From assembly GCA_026390795.1 (NCBI GenBank), contig JAPLFG010000003.1, positions 1,860,001-1,924,000 on the forward strand: a DNA stretch of 64,000 nucleotides. The letters run 5' to 3'. The notes beneath the pieces were generated by a model that was not told the origin of the DNA, ran no database searches, and saw nothing but the letters and a program-made list of their open reading frames with translations. A program made the translations under genes and the position numbers. This stretch comes from Ignavibacteriales bacterium. GTDB lineage: Bacteria > Bacteroidota > Ignavibacteria > Ignavibacteriales > Melioribacteraceae. Shown in pieces: positions 24,524 through 34,793 of the stretch (positions are counted from its first letter, which is position 1; every line of letters starts with the position of its first letter).

Positions 24524-27301
24524 TTAGTTTAAATAGCTTTTAAGAAATCTTCCAGTGTGCGATTTTTCATTCTCGGAAATCTCTTCTGGAGTACCAACGG
24601 CAACAACCTCGCCACCTTTATCTCCGGCTTCGGGACCAAGATCAATTACATGATCGGCACATTTAATTATATCTAAATTGTGTTCAATTATAACAACCGA
24701 ATTTTTGTTTTCTATTAGCATCTGAAAACATTTTAGAAGCTTTCCAATGTCGTCGAAGTGGAGACCGGTTGTCGGTTCGTCAAAAATAAAAAGTGTATGC
24801 TGATTTTTCTTCTGCTGGGAAAGATGCAAGGCAAGTTTAACACGCTGTGCCTCTCCGCCCGAAAGTGTAGTTGAAGGCTGACCGAGTTTTATGTAGCCCA
24901 ACCCAACATCTGAAAGAACTTGAAGCATTGAAACTATTTTTGTGTTGTTAACAAAGAATTCGATTGCTTCGTCAACGGTCATGTTCAAAACATCAACAAT
25001 ATTTTTCCCACGGTAAGTAATTTCCCTTACTTCTTTTTTGAATCGTGTACTTTTGCAATCATCACATTCAAGATAAAGATCGGCAAGAAATTGCATCTCG
25101 ATAGTTATGTATCCTTCGCCCTGGCATGTCTCGCATCTTCCGCCCGGGACGTTGAACGAAAAGTAACCCGGCTTGTAACCGCGCGAACGTGCTTGCGGTG
25201 TATTTGCAAAAAGTTCGCGTATTGTTTCATATCCTTTTACATAACTGATCGGATTTGAACGGGGAGATTTTCCGATAGGAGACTGATCAACAATCTCTAT
25301 TTCATCTATGTAACGGGAGCCCTCAATTGAATCATACTTACCAAGCTTACGGGGATTGCCGCCGTTTATTTTTATTATGCCGCTGTAAAGAATATCATGA
25401 ACTAAAGTTGATTTACCCGAACCGCTAACCCCGGTAACTACAACAAATTTTTTAAGAGGGAACTCGACATTAATATTTTTAAGATTGTTCTCTCGTGCAC
25501 CGATAATTTTTATTGATTCTGTTTCCAAAGTGTTTCGATTTTTAGGAATCGGAATCTGAAGAGTACCGGAAAGATATTTTCCCGTGAGTGATTTCTCATT
25601 TGCTATTATCTCATCGCATGTTCCCGATGCCACGATTTCCCCGCCGTGAATACCAGCGCGTGGTCCCATATCAAAAATCAGATCGGATTCATGCATCATA
25701 TCTTTATCGTGTTCTACAACTAAAACTGTATTACCAAGATCACGAAGCGATTTTAAAATATTAATCAGCTTAGCATTATCACGCGGATGTAAACCTATTG
25801 ACGGTTCATCCAGAACATAAAGCGTTCCCATCAATGCGGAGCCAAGAGAAGTCGCAAGATTGATCCGCTGAGTTTCGCCTCCGGAAAGTGTGCTGCTCAA
25901 ACGGTCTAATGATAGATAACCAAGCCCTACATCATTTAAAAATGCGAGACGTTTTACAATTTCATCAAAAATTCTTTGTGCGATTGCCTTTTCGTAATCT
26001 GTAAGAGATAAGAGTTTGAAAAAAATCTGGGCGCGTTCGATAGACATTTGAACAATTTCGTGTATTGATTTTTCATCAATCATAACCTGAAGAGCTTCGC
26101 GGCGCAGACGTGAGCCGCGGCATGCTGCGCAAGTTGTATACCCCCGGTATTTGCTCAACAAAATCCGGATTCCCATCCTGTAAGTTTTTTCTTCAAGATG
26201 TTTGAAGAATCCGTTTATTCCTACAAATCCTTTGAATCCATCTTTGACGAATGTTAATTGTTCTTCGGATAAATCTTTGAATGGAATGTTCAAAGGAATT
26301 CTGTTATCATTGTTTCTAATCAAGTCTCTGAGATATTTGCTGTTCTTCACAGTGCGCCATGGAGCCACGGCGCCTTCCATCAAACTTAATCTTGGATTAG
26401 GAACGATGAGATCCATCTCATATCCCATCGTTTTGCCGAAGCCCTGGCAGACCGGGCATGCACCGAAAGGATTGTTGAATGAAAAAAATCTTGGTTCGGG
26501 TTCTTCATAACGGATTCCGCAGCATTCGTAAAATTTTGTGAATTGCTTGGACTGGTTAGTCTCGGCATTTATGATTGCAAGCCGACCTTCTCCTTCTTTA
26601 AACGCCGCCTCAATTGATTCCGCAAGAGTTTCCCTTACTTTTCCTTTCTTGATCTTGAAGCGGTCGAGAACAACAAAAATATCTTTTTTCGATTTAGGAA
26701 TAGTTTTAGTTTCATTCAGGTCAATTAATTTTTCTTTCAAGAAGATTCTGAAGAAACCTTTTTTCCTAAGTAAGTCAATTTCTTCTTTAACAGTTCTTCC
26801 TTCATGCGAATGGATCGGGAATCCGAGGTAAAATTTCGCTTCTTCATCTTGATCTTCCAACCATTCGGAAACGGTTGCAACCGTATCTTTCTTAACAACT
26901 TTACCGCAGCTAAAACAAATTGTTTTTCCGATGCGGGCATAAAGTAGACGCAAATAATCAAATATCTCTGTGCTTGTTCCTACTGTTGAGCGCGGATTTC
27001 TTGCGCCGGTCTTTTGTTCAATTGCAACTGCGGGAGAAATTCCAAAAATAAAATCAACATCCGGTTTGTTCATCCGTTCAAGAAACTGGCGCGCGTAGGA
27101 TGATAAACTTTCTACATAACGCCGCTGACCTTCCGCATAAATTGTATCGAATACGAGAGAGGACTTTCCGCTGCCGCTTACACCGGTAAACACAACTAAT
27201 TTATTTCGTGGAATTTCTAACGAAACGTTTTTAAGGTTATGCTGCCGTGCTCCTTTGACAATTATTTTGTTCTCTTGTGAGACTTTATGTTTTGATTTCA
27301 T
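24524..27301 (-). CDS. uvrA: UvrA, excinuclease ABC subunit A
   Basis: The damage-recognition ATPase of nucleotide excision repair, about 925 residues. There are two ABC modules: first Walker [21 protein letters not shown], signature [20 protein letters not shown], Walker [15 protein letters not shown]; second Walker [18 protein letters not shown], signature [20 protein letters not shown], Walker [15 protein letters not shown]. Zinc-binding cysteines occur at [27 protein letters not shown] and CDDC. ATG 27301 gives a normal N-terminus just before [19 protein letters not shown]; a TTG 21 bases upstream is possible. It is encoded alone. Confidence 0.97.
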   Translation of the reverse strand: MKSKHKVSQENKIIVKGARQHNLKNVSLEIPRNKLVVFTGVSGSGKSSLVFDTIYAEGQRRYVESLSSYARQFLERMNKPDVDFIFGISPAVAIEQKTGARNPRSTVGTSTEIFDYLRLLYARIGKTICFSCGKVVKKDTVATVSEWLEDQDEEAKFYLGFPIHSHEGRTVKEEIDLLRKKGFFRIFLKEKLIDLNETKTIPKSKKDIFVVLDRFKIKKGKVRETLAESIEAAFKEGEGRLAIINAETNQSKQFTKFYECCGIRYEEPEPRFFSFNNPFGACPVCQGFGKTMGYEMDLIVPNPRLSLMEGAVAPWRTVKNSKYLRDLIRNNDNRIPLNIPFKDLSEEQLTFVKDGFKGFVGINGFFKHLEEKTYRMGIRILLSKYRGYTTCAACRGSRLRREALQVMIDEKSIHEIVQMSIERAQIFFKLLSLTDYEKAIAQRIFDEIVKRLAFLNDVGLGYLSLDRLSSTLSGGETQRINLATSLGSALMGTLYVLDEPSIGLHPRDNAKLINILKSLRDLGNTVLVVEHDKDMMHESDLIFDMGPRAGIHGGEIVASGTCDEIIANEKSLTGKYLSGTLQIPIPKNRNTLETESIKIIGARENNLKNINVEFPLKKFVVVTGVSGSGKSTLVHDILYSGIIKINGGNPRKLGKYDSIEGSRYIDEIEIVDQSPIGKSPRSNPISYVKGYETIRELFANTPQARSRGYKPGYFSFNVPGGRCETCQGEGYITIEMQFLADLYLECDDCKSTRFKKEVREITYRGKNIVDVLNMTVDEAIEFFVNNTKIVSMLQVLSDVGLGYIKLGQPSTTLSGGEAQRVKLALHLSQQKKNQHTLFIFDEPTTGLHFDDIGKLLKCFQMLIENKNSVVIIEHNLDIIKCADHVIDLGPEAGDKGGEVVAVGTPEEISENEKSHTGRFLKSYLN

Positions 27302-27414
27302 CCCGGGTTTTTCTTTTTCCAAAAATTAAAATACAAAAATTCTTAGGGAGACACATAAGTAATTGAGACTGGAAATCCTTCGCGATTATTTATTGTTCGA
27401 GGGATTAACGTTTT

Positions 27415-30400
27415 TTAGAGCACTTTTATGATAATCAAAGTCATATCATCGCTTTGATTTGTATGAAACGTGAATTGTGTTACGTTCTCAAATATAGCTT
27501 CTTTGATCTGTTGAGCCGAGAGTGAATGTGTGTCCATCAATTCGAGAAGAGTTATTAATCTGCCCGCTCCGTATAATTCTTTCTCTTTGTTCTGTGCTTC
27601 AGTAATTCCGTCTGTGGAAAAGAGTAAAATATCTCCCGATGTAAATTGATGCTTCTGCTCTTTGTACTCGGTAGTTGGAAGTCCGCCCAGAGGAAATTTA
27701 GGTCCTGAACTTTCCAAAGAAAAAACTTTACCATTGGTTTTTACCAGCGGTGGATTCAAGCCCGCATTTGTAAAAATTAATTCTTTAGTTCTAATATCAA
27801 GCATTGAAAAGCATAAAGCTGTAAACATCTTTCTGTCTGTTTTTGAAAATAAAGATCTGTTTACACGTGTCATAATTTCTTTTACTGTAAGATTACCGTG
27901 AATAAGAGAAGTAATCATTCCGCTGCACAGGAGAGCATTCATGGCAGATTTCATTCCTTTACCTGAAACGTCGCCAATGATTATTCCAAGTTTCGTTTTC
28001 TCTTCGTCCATCCAGATATAGTCGAAGAAATCACCTCCTACTTCACTTGCAGGAATGCATAAAGCTGAGAAATCGAACAATTCAATCTCGGGATCTTTAT
28101 TGGGCATAATAGACATTTGAGTTTCGTGAGCTGTACGCAGTTCGGTTAGTATTCTCACGTTCTTCATTCTTCTCTTTAATGAAAAAACAAATAAACCGCC
28201 GGTAAGCATTAAACAAATCGCAATGAACCACCACGTTTTCCAGAAAGGAGGCAGAATAATAATGTTAATTGAAGTTCCGGTTTCATTCCAGATTCCATCA
28301 TTGTTGGAACCTTTTACATGAAACACATATTTACCCGGCGACAAAGTTGTATAAACAGCGTATCGTTTATCTGCAGTTGTAGTGATCCAGTTTTCATCAA
28401 GTCCTTCCATTTTATATGCGTACATGTTTTTAGGAGGCGAGTTGAAATCGAGTGATGCAAATTCGAATGAGAAAAGATAATCCTCGTTAGAAAGTTCGAT
28501 CTCGTTTATGGTATTAATCGGTCTTTCAAAAGTAACTTCCCGATTTAGTTTTTTGAAGCTGGTTATTACAACTGGAGGAATATGAGTGTTATCTTTAATT
28601 TCTTTAGGATAAAAGGAATTAAATCCTCCAATGCCGCCAAAGAACATTTCGCCGTTTTTGCTCTTGAAAAATGATCCTCCGTTGAATTCATTATTCTGCA
28701 GACCATCGCTGACATTGAAATTCTTAAAAGTTTTTTTGTCAGGATCGAATTTGGCAAGACCGTTATTAGTACTTATCCAAAGAAAGCCGTCTTCATCTTC
28801 CAGCATTCCATAAATAGCATCACTTGGTAAGCCATTTTTTATTGTATAACTTCTGAAAGTTTTATTCAGTACATCAAATTCAATTAGTCCGCCTCCCCAG
28901 GTGCCAAGCCACAATCTATTATGTGAGTCTTCATAGATAGCAAAAATATAATCATTGTTGATGCTCTTTATATCACCGCTTTTTGCGCGGTAATGAGTAA
29001 AAATATTTTTTTCTCTGTCAAACTTGTTTAGTCCTCCTCCTTGTGTTCCAATCCAAAAGTTTCCGTTATGATCTTCAAAAATTACACGTACAAAATCATT
29101 GCTAAGGCTATTTTGATCATCAGGCGAATTCCTGTAAGTAATAAATTTTGGCGAAGATTTTTTGTTATTATCAAAAATCATCTTGTTAAGTCCACCGCCG
29201 TTTGTTCCTATCCATATAGTTCCCGAACGGTCCTGATAAATTGATCGCAATTCATTATAGCTGATACTGTAAGTATCATTTTCTCTGTGGGTGAATGATT
29301 TAAAATTTCCCGTCGCTTTGTAGAATAGGTTCAATCCTCCTCCGTTTGTGCCTACCCAAAAATTGCTCTCTTTATCTTCAAATACTAAGCGAACAATATT
29401 ATGGCTCAGACTATTTGTATTATTCGGGTCATGCAGATAATGAGTATAAAGTTTTTTTGAACGGTCCAAGCTATTCAATCCGCCGCCGTGAGTTCCTATC
29501 CAAATTATACCGGAATTATCTTCGTAAATAGACCAAACAATGTTTTCGTTTAGACTGTTAGGAGTGTTTGGAATTTTACTATAAAGATTAAATTTTTTTC
29601 TTCCCCTATTAACCAAATCAATTCCCCCTCCGTAAGTGCCAATCCATATAAGACCGGATCTGTCTTCAAAAATGGACCTGACTTCATTATAGCTTAGACT
29701 GGCAGGATTCAACGGATTATGCAGGTAATGTCTAAATGATTCTGTCTTCCTGTCGAAAATATTTAGTCCGCCTCCGTTCGTTCCAATCCAAAGTGTTCCG
29801 TTCGTATCCTCGTAGATAGCATAAACCTGATCATTATTGATGCTGCCGGGGTTGCCAGGTACATTTTTATATCTTATGAAAGATGAGAGTGAATTATTTT
29901 TTGTAGGAGGAATTAATTTGTTCAATCCGCCGCCGCGTGTACCTATCCATAAAATTCCTGATCTGTCGCAATAAATAGAATAAATTTCATTATGGCTAAT
30001 ACTCTTTGAATTTCCCGGCTCATTTAGAAATACTGTAAAAGAATCATTTTTTCTATCAAATCTATTTAAACCGTTATCCGTTCCTATCCAGAGATTTCCC
30101 TCCTTATCTTCGCAAATAGATCTTATAATGTTATGGCTCAGACTCTTATCATTTTTGGGATTGTTCTGGAAACGCGTGAACTTACGTGTTGTTTTATCGA
30201 ATTTATTCAATCCTGCATCTGTGCCAATCCACAGGTATCCTTCCTTATCTTCATAGATTACATTTACGTTATTATTGCTTAGTGTTGCCTCATTTTTCGG
30301 ATCGAAACGATGATGAGTAAATTTATTCTTTAAAGGATCATACAGATCCAAGCCACCGTAAAAAGTACCTATCCAGATTCTTCCATCTGTGTCACCGTAA

Positions 30401-30729
30401 AGAGCGGTTATCTGATTGTAGGAAGGACTATTTGTATTATTCGGATCGTTTCTATATACCTTGAATTCATATCCGTCAAATTTATTCAAGCCATCTTCTG
30501 TTGCAATCCAGATGAATCCCGTTTTATCCTGAATAATATGAGTTACGATGCTCTGTGAAAGACCATGCTGCAGAAAAATTTGTTCGAAAATTGGATTGTT
30601 GTTCTGGGAATAGTTGTTTGTATACGAAGTGAGTATGAATGATAATACTAAAAACAGAATTGATTTTACATCTTTATCGGAAAATATAAGATTAAAAACA
30701 AATTCAATATATTCTCTAACTTTCAACAC
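27415..30729 (-). CDS. Membrane-bound propeller sensor with SpoIIE-type PP2C phosphatase
   Basis: An 1104-residue signalling protein. After an N-terminal membrane/signal segment it carries about a dozen two-component-regulator propeller repeats (residues ~45-740; each with IWIGTxGGGLN-like words), a Y_Y_Y domain (~760-835: YAYKMEGLDENW, GKYVFHVKGSNNDGIWNE), one TM helix (WWFIAICLMLTGGLFVFSL) and a cytoplasmic SpoIIE phosphatase: PASEVGGDFFDYIW, IIIGDVSGKGMKSAMNAL, FSTDGITEAQNKEKELYG. In better known hybrids this sensor drives a histidine kinase; here a Ser/Thr phosphatase replaces it, probably acting on an anti-sigma-factor antagonist. No such partner gene is adjacent. Confidence 0.92.
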   Translation of the reverse strand: MLKVREYIEFVFNLIFSDKDVKSILFLVLSFILTSYTNNYSQNNNPIFEQIFLQHGLSQSIVTHIIQDKTGFIWIATEDGLNKFDGYEFKVYRNDPNNTNSPSYNQITALYGDTDGRIWIGTFYGGLDLYDPLKNKFTHHRFDPKNEATLSNNNVNVIYEDKEGYLWIGTDAGLNKFDKTTRKFTRFQNNPKNDKSLSHNIIRSICEDKEGNLWIGTDNGLNRFDRKNDSFTVFLNEPGNSKSISHNEIYSIYCDRSGILWIGTRGGGLNKLIPPTKNNSLSSFIRYKNVPGNPGSINNDQVYAIYEDTNGTLWIGTNGGGLNIFDRKTESFRHYLHNPLNPASLSYNEVRSIFEDRSGLIWIGTYGGGIDLVNRGRKKFNLYSKIPNTPNSLNENIVWSIYEDNSGIIWIGTHGGGLNSLDRSKKLYTHYLHDPNNTNSLSHNIVRLVFEDKESNFWVGTNGGGLNLFYKATGNFKSFTHRENDTYSISYNELRSIYQDRSGTIWIGTNGGGLNKMIFDNNKKSSPKFITYRNSPDDQNSLSNDFVRVIFEDHNGNFWIGTQGGGLNKFDREKNIFTHYRAKSGDIKSINNDYIFAIYEDSHNRLWLGTWGGGLIEFDVLNKTFRSYTIKNGLPSDAIYGMLEDEDGFLWISTNNGLAKFDPDKKTFKNFNVSDGLQNNEFNGGSFFKSKNGEMFFGGIGGFNSFYPKEIKDNTHIPPVVITSFKKLNREVTFERPINTINEIELSNEDYLFSFEFASLDFNSPPKNMYAYKMEGLDENWITTTADKRYAVYTTLSPGKYVFHVKGSNNDGIWNETGTSINIIILPPFWKTWWFIAICLMLTGGLFVFSLKRRMKNVRILTELRTAHETQMSIMPNKDPEIELFDFSALCIPASEVGGDFFDYIWMDEEKTKLGIIIGDVSGKGMKSAMNALLCSGMITSLIHGNLTVKEIMTRVNRSLFSKTDRKMFTALCFSMLDIRTKELIFTNAGLNPPLVKTNGKVFSLESSGPKFPLGGLPTTEYKEQKHQFTSGDILLFSTDGITEAQNKEKELYGAGRLITLLELMDTHSLSAQQIKEAIFENVTQFTFHTNQSDDMTLIIIKVL

Positions 30730-30839
30730 GTTTTTCAGCTGTATCTATTTTGAAAAATAGTATGCTTATCGTGGTGATGTGCAATTAAAAAGATTGAACA
30801 ACCATCTAAATATTATTTATAATTCAGTTCTCTATAATG

Positions 30840-31877
30840 CTATTTTTTAGTGTTTATTTTTGACTCGAGTTCTTTCAGTTCCTTCATTTTATTATCAAGA
30901 ATTGCCTGCTGCTTTTTCAGTTCTGTAAGTTGAAGATCAATCGCTTTCTCATATTCGGATTGGTTCCAATATCCACGTTCTTCAAAATAACTTTTAAAGA
31001 GCCAGTTATGCTTAAGAGCTTCCATATTTTCCGCTAAACTAGATGTTGCAATACGTGCATCATCAGAAGTCTTAGCCAAATTCTTGATTATTATTTTAAC
31101 AGAGTCTGCAACATTGTTGTCCACAATTAAAGAACCAAGAGCACCTTCACCGCGTTTAACTTTATGTATAAGATTGCGAACGTCAACCGTCGCGCTGTCT
31201 ATATTTCCGATAATTGTTTTCAAACTAGTGCTTGTACTTACAACGATGTCGGCAATTTCATCCAGACGCTTTGTAATTACACTCAAACTTTTATCGGCGG
31301 ATTTTGTTGCGTTCACAGCCGAAGTATAAAGTTGATCATCGTTGACAAGTTTGCCGACTGAACCTTCTCCTTTGTTTATCTTTGTAAAAATTTCTGAAAA
31401 ATCTTTTGTAAGATTATTGATGTTGCCCATTATTGATTTAGTGTCTTCCATAATTGCGGAAATGTTAACCGGATTTTTGGAACGGATGACTCCATTGTCA
31501 CCAACTTCAGAAGTTTCTGTACTTCCTGCAGTTATTGTAACTATTTTTTTACCGACCAAACCCTCGGTTTCAATAGAAGCTTCACTATCAATGTGAATGA
31601 AATGTTTAAGTTCATTATCAATCCTCATTTTCACTTCCACGTTTCCTGTTGAATCGTTTGAAAATGAAATTGAACTTACGCTTCCAATATCGTAACCACT
31701 TAATCGAACTGGGGCGCCGCTTTTCAATCCTTCGATCTGCGCAAAGTATGCTTTTAGCTCAGTAGAGCGGGTAAAAAGTTTTTCTTTGCTGCCCAATAGA
31801 AAAATGGAGATTACAAATAGTACAGTTCCAAAAAAAACAAAAATTCCGAGACGAGCGCCTTCAAGTTGTTTTAACAT
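30840..31877 (-). CDS. MlaD-family MCE-domain lipid-transfer protein
   Basis: A 345-residue MCE protein: one N-terminal TM helix (RLGIFVFFGTVLFVISIFLL), an MCE domain (about 38-115: YFAQIEGLKSGAPVRLSGYD, IGSVSSISF, EGLVGKKIVTITAG), then a long helical tail with heptad character ending in a coiled coil. MlaD hexamers carry phospholipids between the membranes with the MlaF-MlaE ABC transporter encoded immediately upstream (12-base gap). The long tail is typical of non-proteobacterial homologues and may span the periplasm. Confidence 0.92.
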   Translation of the reverse strand: MLKQLEGARLGIFVFFGTVLFVISIFLLGSKEKLFTRSTELKAYFAQIEGLKSGAPVRLSGYDIGSVSSISFSNDSTGNVEVKMRIDNELKHFIHIDSEASIETEGLVGKKIVTITAGSTETSEVGDNGVIRSKNPVNISAIMEDTKSIMGNINNLTKDFSEIFTKINKGEGSVGKLVNDDQLYTSAVNATKSADKSLSVITKRLDEIADIVVSTSTSLKTIIGNIDSATVDVRNLIHKVKRGEGALGSLIVDNNVADSVKIIIKNLAKTSDDARIATSSLAENMEALKHNWLFKSYFEERGYWNQSEYEKAIDLQLTELKKQQAILDNKMKELKELESKINTKK

Positions 31878-31888
31878 CTTTTACTCCG

Positions 31889-32638
31889 CTAAACTTTTAT
31901 AATTTCATGACTGAAAAAATTTTTCAAGAAAGGATCATTGGACTTGATCAATTCATCAATATTTCCTTCGTAAGCAACATGGGCTTCTTTCAAAAATATA
32001 GCGCGGTCGGCTATAATTTCCGCGCAGATCAGATCGTGTGTTACAACAATTGAAGTCATATTCAATTTTTTCTGAAGATTGAGTATTAGTTCGCTAATTT
32101 CTTTCGATGTAATCGGATCGAGCCCGGTTGTCGGCTCATCATAAAGCATCAGCGCCGGATCGGTTATTATTGAACGTGCAAGCCCGATTCTCTTTTTCAT
32201 ACCGCCGGAAAGTTCGGAAGGCATTTTATCAATTGCTTCTTCAAGTGAAACAAGTTCTAAAGTGTATTTAACTTTATCATCAATTTGTTCCGGCGTCATC
32301 TCATCGAAGTGGCGTTTTAGCGGGAATGCCAGATTTTCACGCACCGTCATTGAATCGTATAAAGCCGCGCCTTGAAATAAAAATCCGATATCCTTACGCA
32401 CTTTGTTCAATTGTTTTATTGATAATTCTAAAATGTTTTCATTGTTGATGAAAATATTTCCACTGTCGGGTTTCATCAGACCGATTATACATTTGAGCAA
32501 AACGCTTTTACCGGATCCGCTTTTTCCAAAAACAATAAGATTCTCTGCGCGGAGAACTTCAATGGAAACATTTTCGAGAACAAGAAGTTCCTCAAAACGT
32601 TTTGTAAGATTTTCAACTTTAACTATAGAGTCGGCCAT
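31889..32638 (-). CDS. MlaF-type ABC transporter ATP-binding protein
   Basis: A 249-residue ATPase of the Mla/Ttg2 lipid-trafficking transporter: Walker A FGKSGSGKSVLLKCIIG, Q-loop DIGFLFQGAALYDS, signature PSELSGGMKKRIGLARSI, Walker B ALMLYDEPTTGLDP, switch VTHDLICA. FQGAALYDS is typical of the MlaF subfamily. ATG 32638 is used; a GTG six bases upstream is possible. It overlaps the end of the permease gene by 16 bases, so the two subunits are translationally linked, with mlaD following. Confidence 0.93.
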   Translation of the reverse strand: MADSIVKVENLTKRFEELLVLENVSIEVLRAENLIVFGKSGSGKSVLLKCIIGLMKPDSGNIFINNENILELSIKQLNKVRKDIGFLFQGAALYDSMTVRENLAFPLKRHFDEMTPEQIDDKVKYTLELVSLEEAIDKMPSELSGGMKKRIGLARSIITDPALMLYDEPTTGLDPITSKEISELILNLQKKLNMTSIVVTHDLICAEIIADRAIFLKEAHVAYEGNIDELIKSNDPFLKNFFSHEIIKV

Positions 32639-33429
32639 AACCACAACGTAATTTTAACTAAGACCATATCAAAAACTAAAATAAGCAGAGAGGCAAGAAC
32701 CACGGAAGTTGTTGACGCGCGTCCGACGCCTTCTGTTCCGCCTTCGGCAGAATATCCTTTATATGAACCTACAAGCCCAACTATGTATCCAAAGATAAAT
32801 GTCTTTGCAATACCGGGAATAAAATCTCCAAATTCAACCGATTGAACTACCGAGTTTTGATAATATTGAAAACTCATCGGCTCGACAATAACTATTGCAA
32901 GGTAAGCGCCCATGACTGCAATTATAACAACGTAGATTGTAAGAACAGGAAGAATCATTGTTGTTGCAATAACGCGTGTAACTACAAGATATTTGAATGG
33001 ATTAATTGCCGAAACTTCCATTGCGTCTATTTGTTCTGTAACTCGCATCGAGCCAAGTTCTGCGCCAATACCGGAACTGACACGTCCGGCAAATATTAAA
33101 GCTGTTATTACGGGACCGAGTTCACGTACAACAGAAAGAGAAACCATTCCCGGAAGAAAATCGCCTGCGCCGAATCTTTGCATTACCGGCTGACTCTGCA
33201 TTGCAAGTACAAGTCCAATTATAAATCCGGTGATGCTTACAATCCCAAGCGTTTTAACACCTAGCTCGGTCATATGTTTTTTAATTTCCGATATTTCGTA
33301 AGGAGGCATGAATGCCTGCTTAAGAAATTCCCAGTTGAATATGGTTAAGCCCGTTAACGTTGCAAAAAAATTATAAAGGTAATCCCCGTAAGTTAACCGG
33401 CGCCCGTATTTATGTTTTGGAAGATTCAT
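32623..33429 (-). CDS. MlaE-type ABC transporter permease
   Basis: A 268-residue integral membrane permease of the MlaE/YrbE family. Typical segments: LTIFNWEFLKQAFMPPYEI (interfacial helix), GFIIGLVLAMQSQPVMQRFG, VVRELGPVITALIFAGRVSS, GIGAELGSMRVTEQIDAMEV and a final GGTEGVGRASTTSVVLASLL. It is first in the mlaE-mlaF-mlaD order and forms the membrane core of the phospholipid transporter. About 277 bases of repeat DNA separate it from the yraN gene. Confidence 0.94.
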   Translation of the reverse strand: MNLPKHKYGRRLTYGDYLYNFFATLTGLTIFNWEFLKQAFMPPYEISEIKKHMTELGVKTLGIVSITGFIIGLVLAMQSQPVMQRFGAGDFLPGMVSLSVVRELGPVITALIFAGRVSSGIGAELGSMRVTEQIDAMEVSAINPFKYLVVTRVIATTMILPVLTIYVVIIAVMGAYLAIVIVEPMSFQYYQNSVVQSVEFGDFIPGIAKTFIFGYIVGLVGSYKGYSAEGGTEGVGRASTTSVVLASLLILVFDMVLVKITLWLWPTL

Positions 33430-33519
33430 TCGAAATTATTTTTATGACAGTAACAAAATAGTAAAAGAATCGAATACTTTGAAGTAACACCGGAAATATT
33501 CCATTAAATTTCAGAAAAA

Positions 33520-33703
33520 CTCAGTCATGTTGAGCCCCGATTATCATCGTGATAAACTCCACGAAACATGAGCGACGCAATACATCCATTTCTCGACTTC
33601 GCTCGAAATGACTTTGCATCTCCGATCGGAATGGCTTAGTATTTTTATTGGCAACCTAATTCACAAATGGATTCCCGATTTAATCATGAGGGAATGACAA
33701 ATG
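33520..33703. repeat. Cluster of GTCATTCC-type palindromic repeats
   Basis: Three related elements: CAGTCATGTTGAGC...GCGACGCAATACATCC, then ATTTCTCGACTTCGCTCGAA ATGAC, then TGGATTCCCG...GAGGGAATGACA. They fill the gap between mlaE and yraN, belong to the same style as 1917-1941 and 2811-2850, and no gene is visible among them. Confidence 0.6.
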
Positions 33704-33706
33704 GGA

Positions 33707-34078
33707 TTAAAATGCGTTCTTGATATGATTGATCTTTGGTTTTTCATCTTTTAGATGAAGGATAGCAATCAAATCTATTCGGCAATTCTGTTCGCTGATT
33801 TTTTTGTCAAAAAGATAAGCTTCGGCTGTTCTTCTGATCAGTTTTTGCTTTCCTTTTGAAATGGACAGTTCCGGCGGTCCGTATTCATCATTAGTTCTGT
33901 ATTTAACTTCAATAAAAACTAACTCGTCTTTATCCTTGACAATAATATCAATTTCGCCATGCCCGTAAAAATAATTCCGTTCAACAATTTGGTAACCAAG
34001 CTGTTGTAAAAATTTACAAGCAAGGTCTTCGCCGTAATTGCCGGTCTTACGTTTGTTCGTATTCAAGTCAGTTGTCAA
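33707..34078 (-). CDS. YraN family (UPF0102) nuclease-fold protein
   Basis: A 123-residue protein with the restriction-endonuclease-like core of UPF0102: GNYGEDLACKFLQQLGYQIV, NYFYGHGEIDIIVKDKDELV (GEID active-site-like Asp), FIEVKYR (ExK) and a C-terminal CRIDLIAIL. The family is widespread next to rnhB and is presumed to act in nucleic-acid metabolism; its biochemical role is not settled. The rnhB gene lies upstream on the same strand, separated by a GGCACTCAGG-type repeat. Confidence 0.9.
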   Translation of the reverse strand: MTTDLNTNKRKTGNYGEDLACKFLQQLGYQIVERNYFYGHGEIDIIVKDKDELVFIEVKYRTNDEYGPPELSISKGKQKLIRRTAEAYLFDKKISEQNCRIDLIAILHLKDEKPKINHIKNAF

Positions 34079-34107
34079 TAGTCAAACCCAATTTATCAGT
34101 ATGCTTA

Positions 34108-34147
34108 GGCACTCAGGCACTTAGTTACTCAGGAACTCAGCTACTCA
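34108..34147. repeat. Degenerate GGCACTCAGGCACT-type repeat
   Basis: GGCACTCAGGCACTTAGTTA followed by CTCAGGAACTCAGCTACTCA: five variants of an A/G-CTCAGG(C/A)ACT word. The family recurs at 48091-48124, where it is translated as the N-terminus of LptE. Confidence 0.6.
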
Positions 34148-34151
34148 TTTT

Positions 34152-34793
34152 CTATTGCCTGAATTCTTCAGTAAAAAGTTTTTCTTGTACTTCTTCTAAA
34201 ATATTTTTCAAAAAAGTTTTACGGTGAATTGGCGAAGCTCCGAATTTCTTTACAGCTTCTCTGTGAGCAAGAGTAGCGTAGCCTTTATTCCGGTTCCATA
34301 AGTATTCCGGAAATTTATTGTGAGCTTCCTTCATAATTCCATCACGTGTTACTTTTGCAATAATTGATGCGGCTGCTATTGAGAATGATTTTGCGTCTCC
34401 CTTAACCACTGTTTTTGTTTTAATATCAGAGATAAAAGATTTGTTACCGTCAATTAAAATTAAATTTGGAATAAGGGAAAGCTTGGACGCAGCATGTTTC
34501 ATTGCTTTAAGTGACGCTTGTAAAATATTTATCTCATCAATCTCTTCGTGTCCAATAATTCCAATTCCGTACGAAAGACAATTTTCTAAAATCCACACAT
34601 AAAGTTCTTCCCGTTTCTTTTCAGTAACTTGTTTTGAATCGTTGATCTCTTTATGAAAGGTGTTTTTATCAAATATAACCGCGGCGGCAACAACAGGCCC
34701 GGCAAGCGGACCGCGCCCAGCTTCATCAACTCCGGCAATAAGTTTAATTTTTGGGGAGAGGAATTTGTTGTCAAAATCTTTTAGTGTGCGCAT
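34152..34793 (-). CDS. rnhB: Ribonuclease HII
   Basis: A 213-residue endonuclease that removes RNA or single ribonucleotides from DNA hybrids. Conserved elements: GVDEAGRGPLAGPVVAAAVI (catalytic Asp-Glu), NDSKQVTEKKREELY, NLILIDGNK (Asp) and KGDAKSFSIAAASIIAKVTR (Asp), then NKGYATLAHREAV and SPIHRKTF. The ATG shares its A with the TGA of the upstream BamA-like gene (TGATG), so it is coupled to it. Length is normal. Confidence 0.95.
   Translation of the reverse strand: MRTLKDFDNKFLSPKIKLIAGVDEAGRGPLAGPVVAAAVIFDKNTFHKEINDSKQVTEKKREELYVWILENCLSYGIGIIGHEEIDEINILQASLKAMKHAASKLSLIPNLILIDGNKSFISDIKTKTVVKGDAKSFSIAAASIIAKVTRDGIMKEAHNKFPEYLWNRNKGYATLAHREAVKKFGASPIHRKTFLKNILEEVQEKLFTEEFRQ

Noticed and set aside
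24524-27301. UvrA2-type drug-resistance paralogue
   Set aside because: All zinc modules and the full-length signature domain I insertion are present, fitting canonical UvrA.
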